From assembly GCA_017544125.1 (NCBI GenBank), contig JAFYET010000179.1, forward strand, positions 1-5,872: DNA of 5,872 nucleotides, read 5' to 3'. The notes under the pieces were generated by a model. It saw nothing but the letters and a program-made list of their open reading frames with translations. It had not been told where the DNA came from and ran no database searches. Within the stretch, counting starts at the first letter, position 1. Each line of letters starts with the position of its first letter. This document shows, in pieces, positions 5,157 to 5,872 of the stretch. Source of the stretch: Ruminococcus sp. GTDB taxonomy: Bacteria; Bacillota; Clostridia; Oscillospirales; Ruminococcaceae. Position numbers and translations under genes: made by a program.

Positions 5157-5872
5157 GTGGCAGCTGTAAAGCAGGACTGGTATAAGGACTTTAAAGGCTT
5201 TATAAAGGATACAGGCGATGATGAGCTGTTTGCCTCGCTTGATTCGCTCCTTCATTCAAGCAGGAATAACTTCGCCTTTAACCGTAAGATAATGGAAAAG
5301 GCAATAGACGTTTCCTGGGTCGAGACGATAGAAAACGGACTTTATCACGTTGATAACGTCATAAGAAACCCTCGCCGTACCATTGAAGATGTCGAGGAGG
5401 TCGTGCCTATCGCCCTCTCACGTAAGATAACCGTCGAGAGTGTTAAGCATTTAGCACAGCATACCGACCTTATACAGAGCATTGATAAGCGTACAGGCAA
5501 GATAACCCCCTCAAAGATACTCAACGTCTATAAGGAAGAATCACTTATGACGTATGAGAATAAGTTCGTCAATACCCTTGTTGACAGGCTTTATATATTC
5601 ATAAACAGAAGATACGAAAAGCTCGCCCAGGTGGCTAAGGACGAGGAAGTGCTCTCTCTCGGCTATGATACCGATATCGACGACGGTATGGGCGGCAAAA
5701 TGAAGATAAATATAAATATCGAGACGGTCGATAGCCTCGATAAGGTCAATGAGAGCGGGCTTACCGTTTGGCAGAGGGTAGAAAAGCTCAAAAAGATAAT
5801 CGAGGAGTATAAAGGCTCAGAGCTTTGCCTTACCCTTGGCAATACCTATATAAGACCCCCTGTTATGCGTAC
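5157..5872 (+). CDS. DUF2357 / McrC-like domain protein, 3' end cut by window
   Basis: The frame is open from GTG 5157 to the right edge (238 full codons) without a stop. The visible part is soluble and mostly helical with no signal peptide. Landmarks of DUF2357-type proteins are present: SWVETIENGLYHVDNVIRNP (53-72); EEVVPIALSRKITVESVKHL (80-99), a strand and helix; and TPSKILNVYKEESLMTYENK (117-136), followed by FVNTLVDRLYIFINRRYEKL (137-156), in which the YENKFV core is the most diagnostic. Proteins of this class are usually encoded beside McrB-like AAA+ ATPases, as here, and often carry a PD-(D/E)XK nuclease fold in their C-terminal half; that half is outside the window, so nuclease function cannot be judged. 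An acidic loop (163-180) and a charged helix (206-219) follow the core. The family call rests on motif recognition without a profile search. Confidence 0.75.
   Translation, partial: MAAVKQDWYKDFKGFIKDTGDDELFASLDSLLHSSRNNFAFNRKIMEKAIDVSWVETIENGLYHVDNVIRNPRRTIEDVEEVVPIALSRKITVESVKHLAQHTDLIQSIDKRTGKITPSKILNVYKEESLMTYENKFVNTLVDRLYIFINRRYEKLAQVAKDEEVLSLGYDTDIDDGMGGKMKININIETVDSLDKVNESGLTVWQRVEKLKKIIEEYKGSELCLTLGNTYIRPPVMR

Noticed and set aside
1..5872. CRISPR array, tRNA, rRNA, insertion sequence or attachment site
   Set aside because: No regularly spaced direct repeats, cloverleaf or rRNA-like sequence, transposase motifs or terminal inverted repeats were seen on either strand.

Overview
The window reads as a stretch of Gram-positive, Clostridia-type chromosome, most like a Ruminococcus or relative. 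The evidence is SipW-dependent secretion, strong AGGAGG-type ribosome binding sites, GTG starts, heavy use of ATA isoleucine codons and moderate GC. The lineage is inferred from style and protein families, not proven. All genes lie on the + strand.

Layout: (1) 1-803 is the 3' part of a secreted surface protein with a SipW-type signal peptide, closed by a strong intrinsic terminator (812-844). (2) A perfect-consensus sigma-A promoter (TTGACA-17-TATAAT, 887-915) then starts a tightly packed transcription unit that runs off the right edge with no visible terminator. It contains a degenerate EAL-domain protein (957-1736), a membrane-anchored paralogue of the first surface protein (1749-2462), a SipW/ER-type signal peptidase I (2509-3192), a membrane-anchored McrB-like AAA+ ATPase (3210-4790), a small membrane protein that looks frameshifted (4814-5089, with good coding signal continuing in another frame to 5117), and the N-terminal part of a DUF2357/McrC-like protein (5157 to the edge).

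Two functional modules appear to be joined. One is an export/surface-fibre module resembling the logic of Bacillus tapA-sipW-tasA: a SipW-type substrate, a membrane-anchored relative and the dedicated peptidase. The other is an McrB-like ATPase plus DUF2357 pair of the kind known from McrBC-type systems, but here the ATPase carries a transmembrane anchor and coiled coil in place of a recognisable DNA-binding domain. A catalytically dead-looking EAL protein heads the operon and may be a regulatory or scaffold element. Whether the unit is a surface-assembly system, a membrane-localised defence system or both cannot be settled from this window; the combination is the most interesting thing here.
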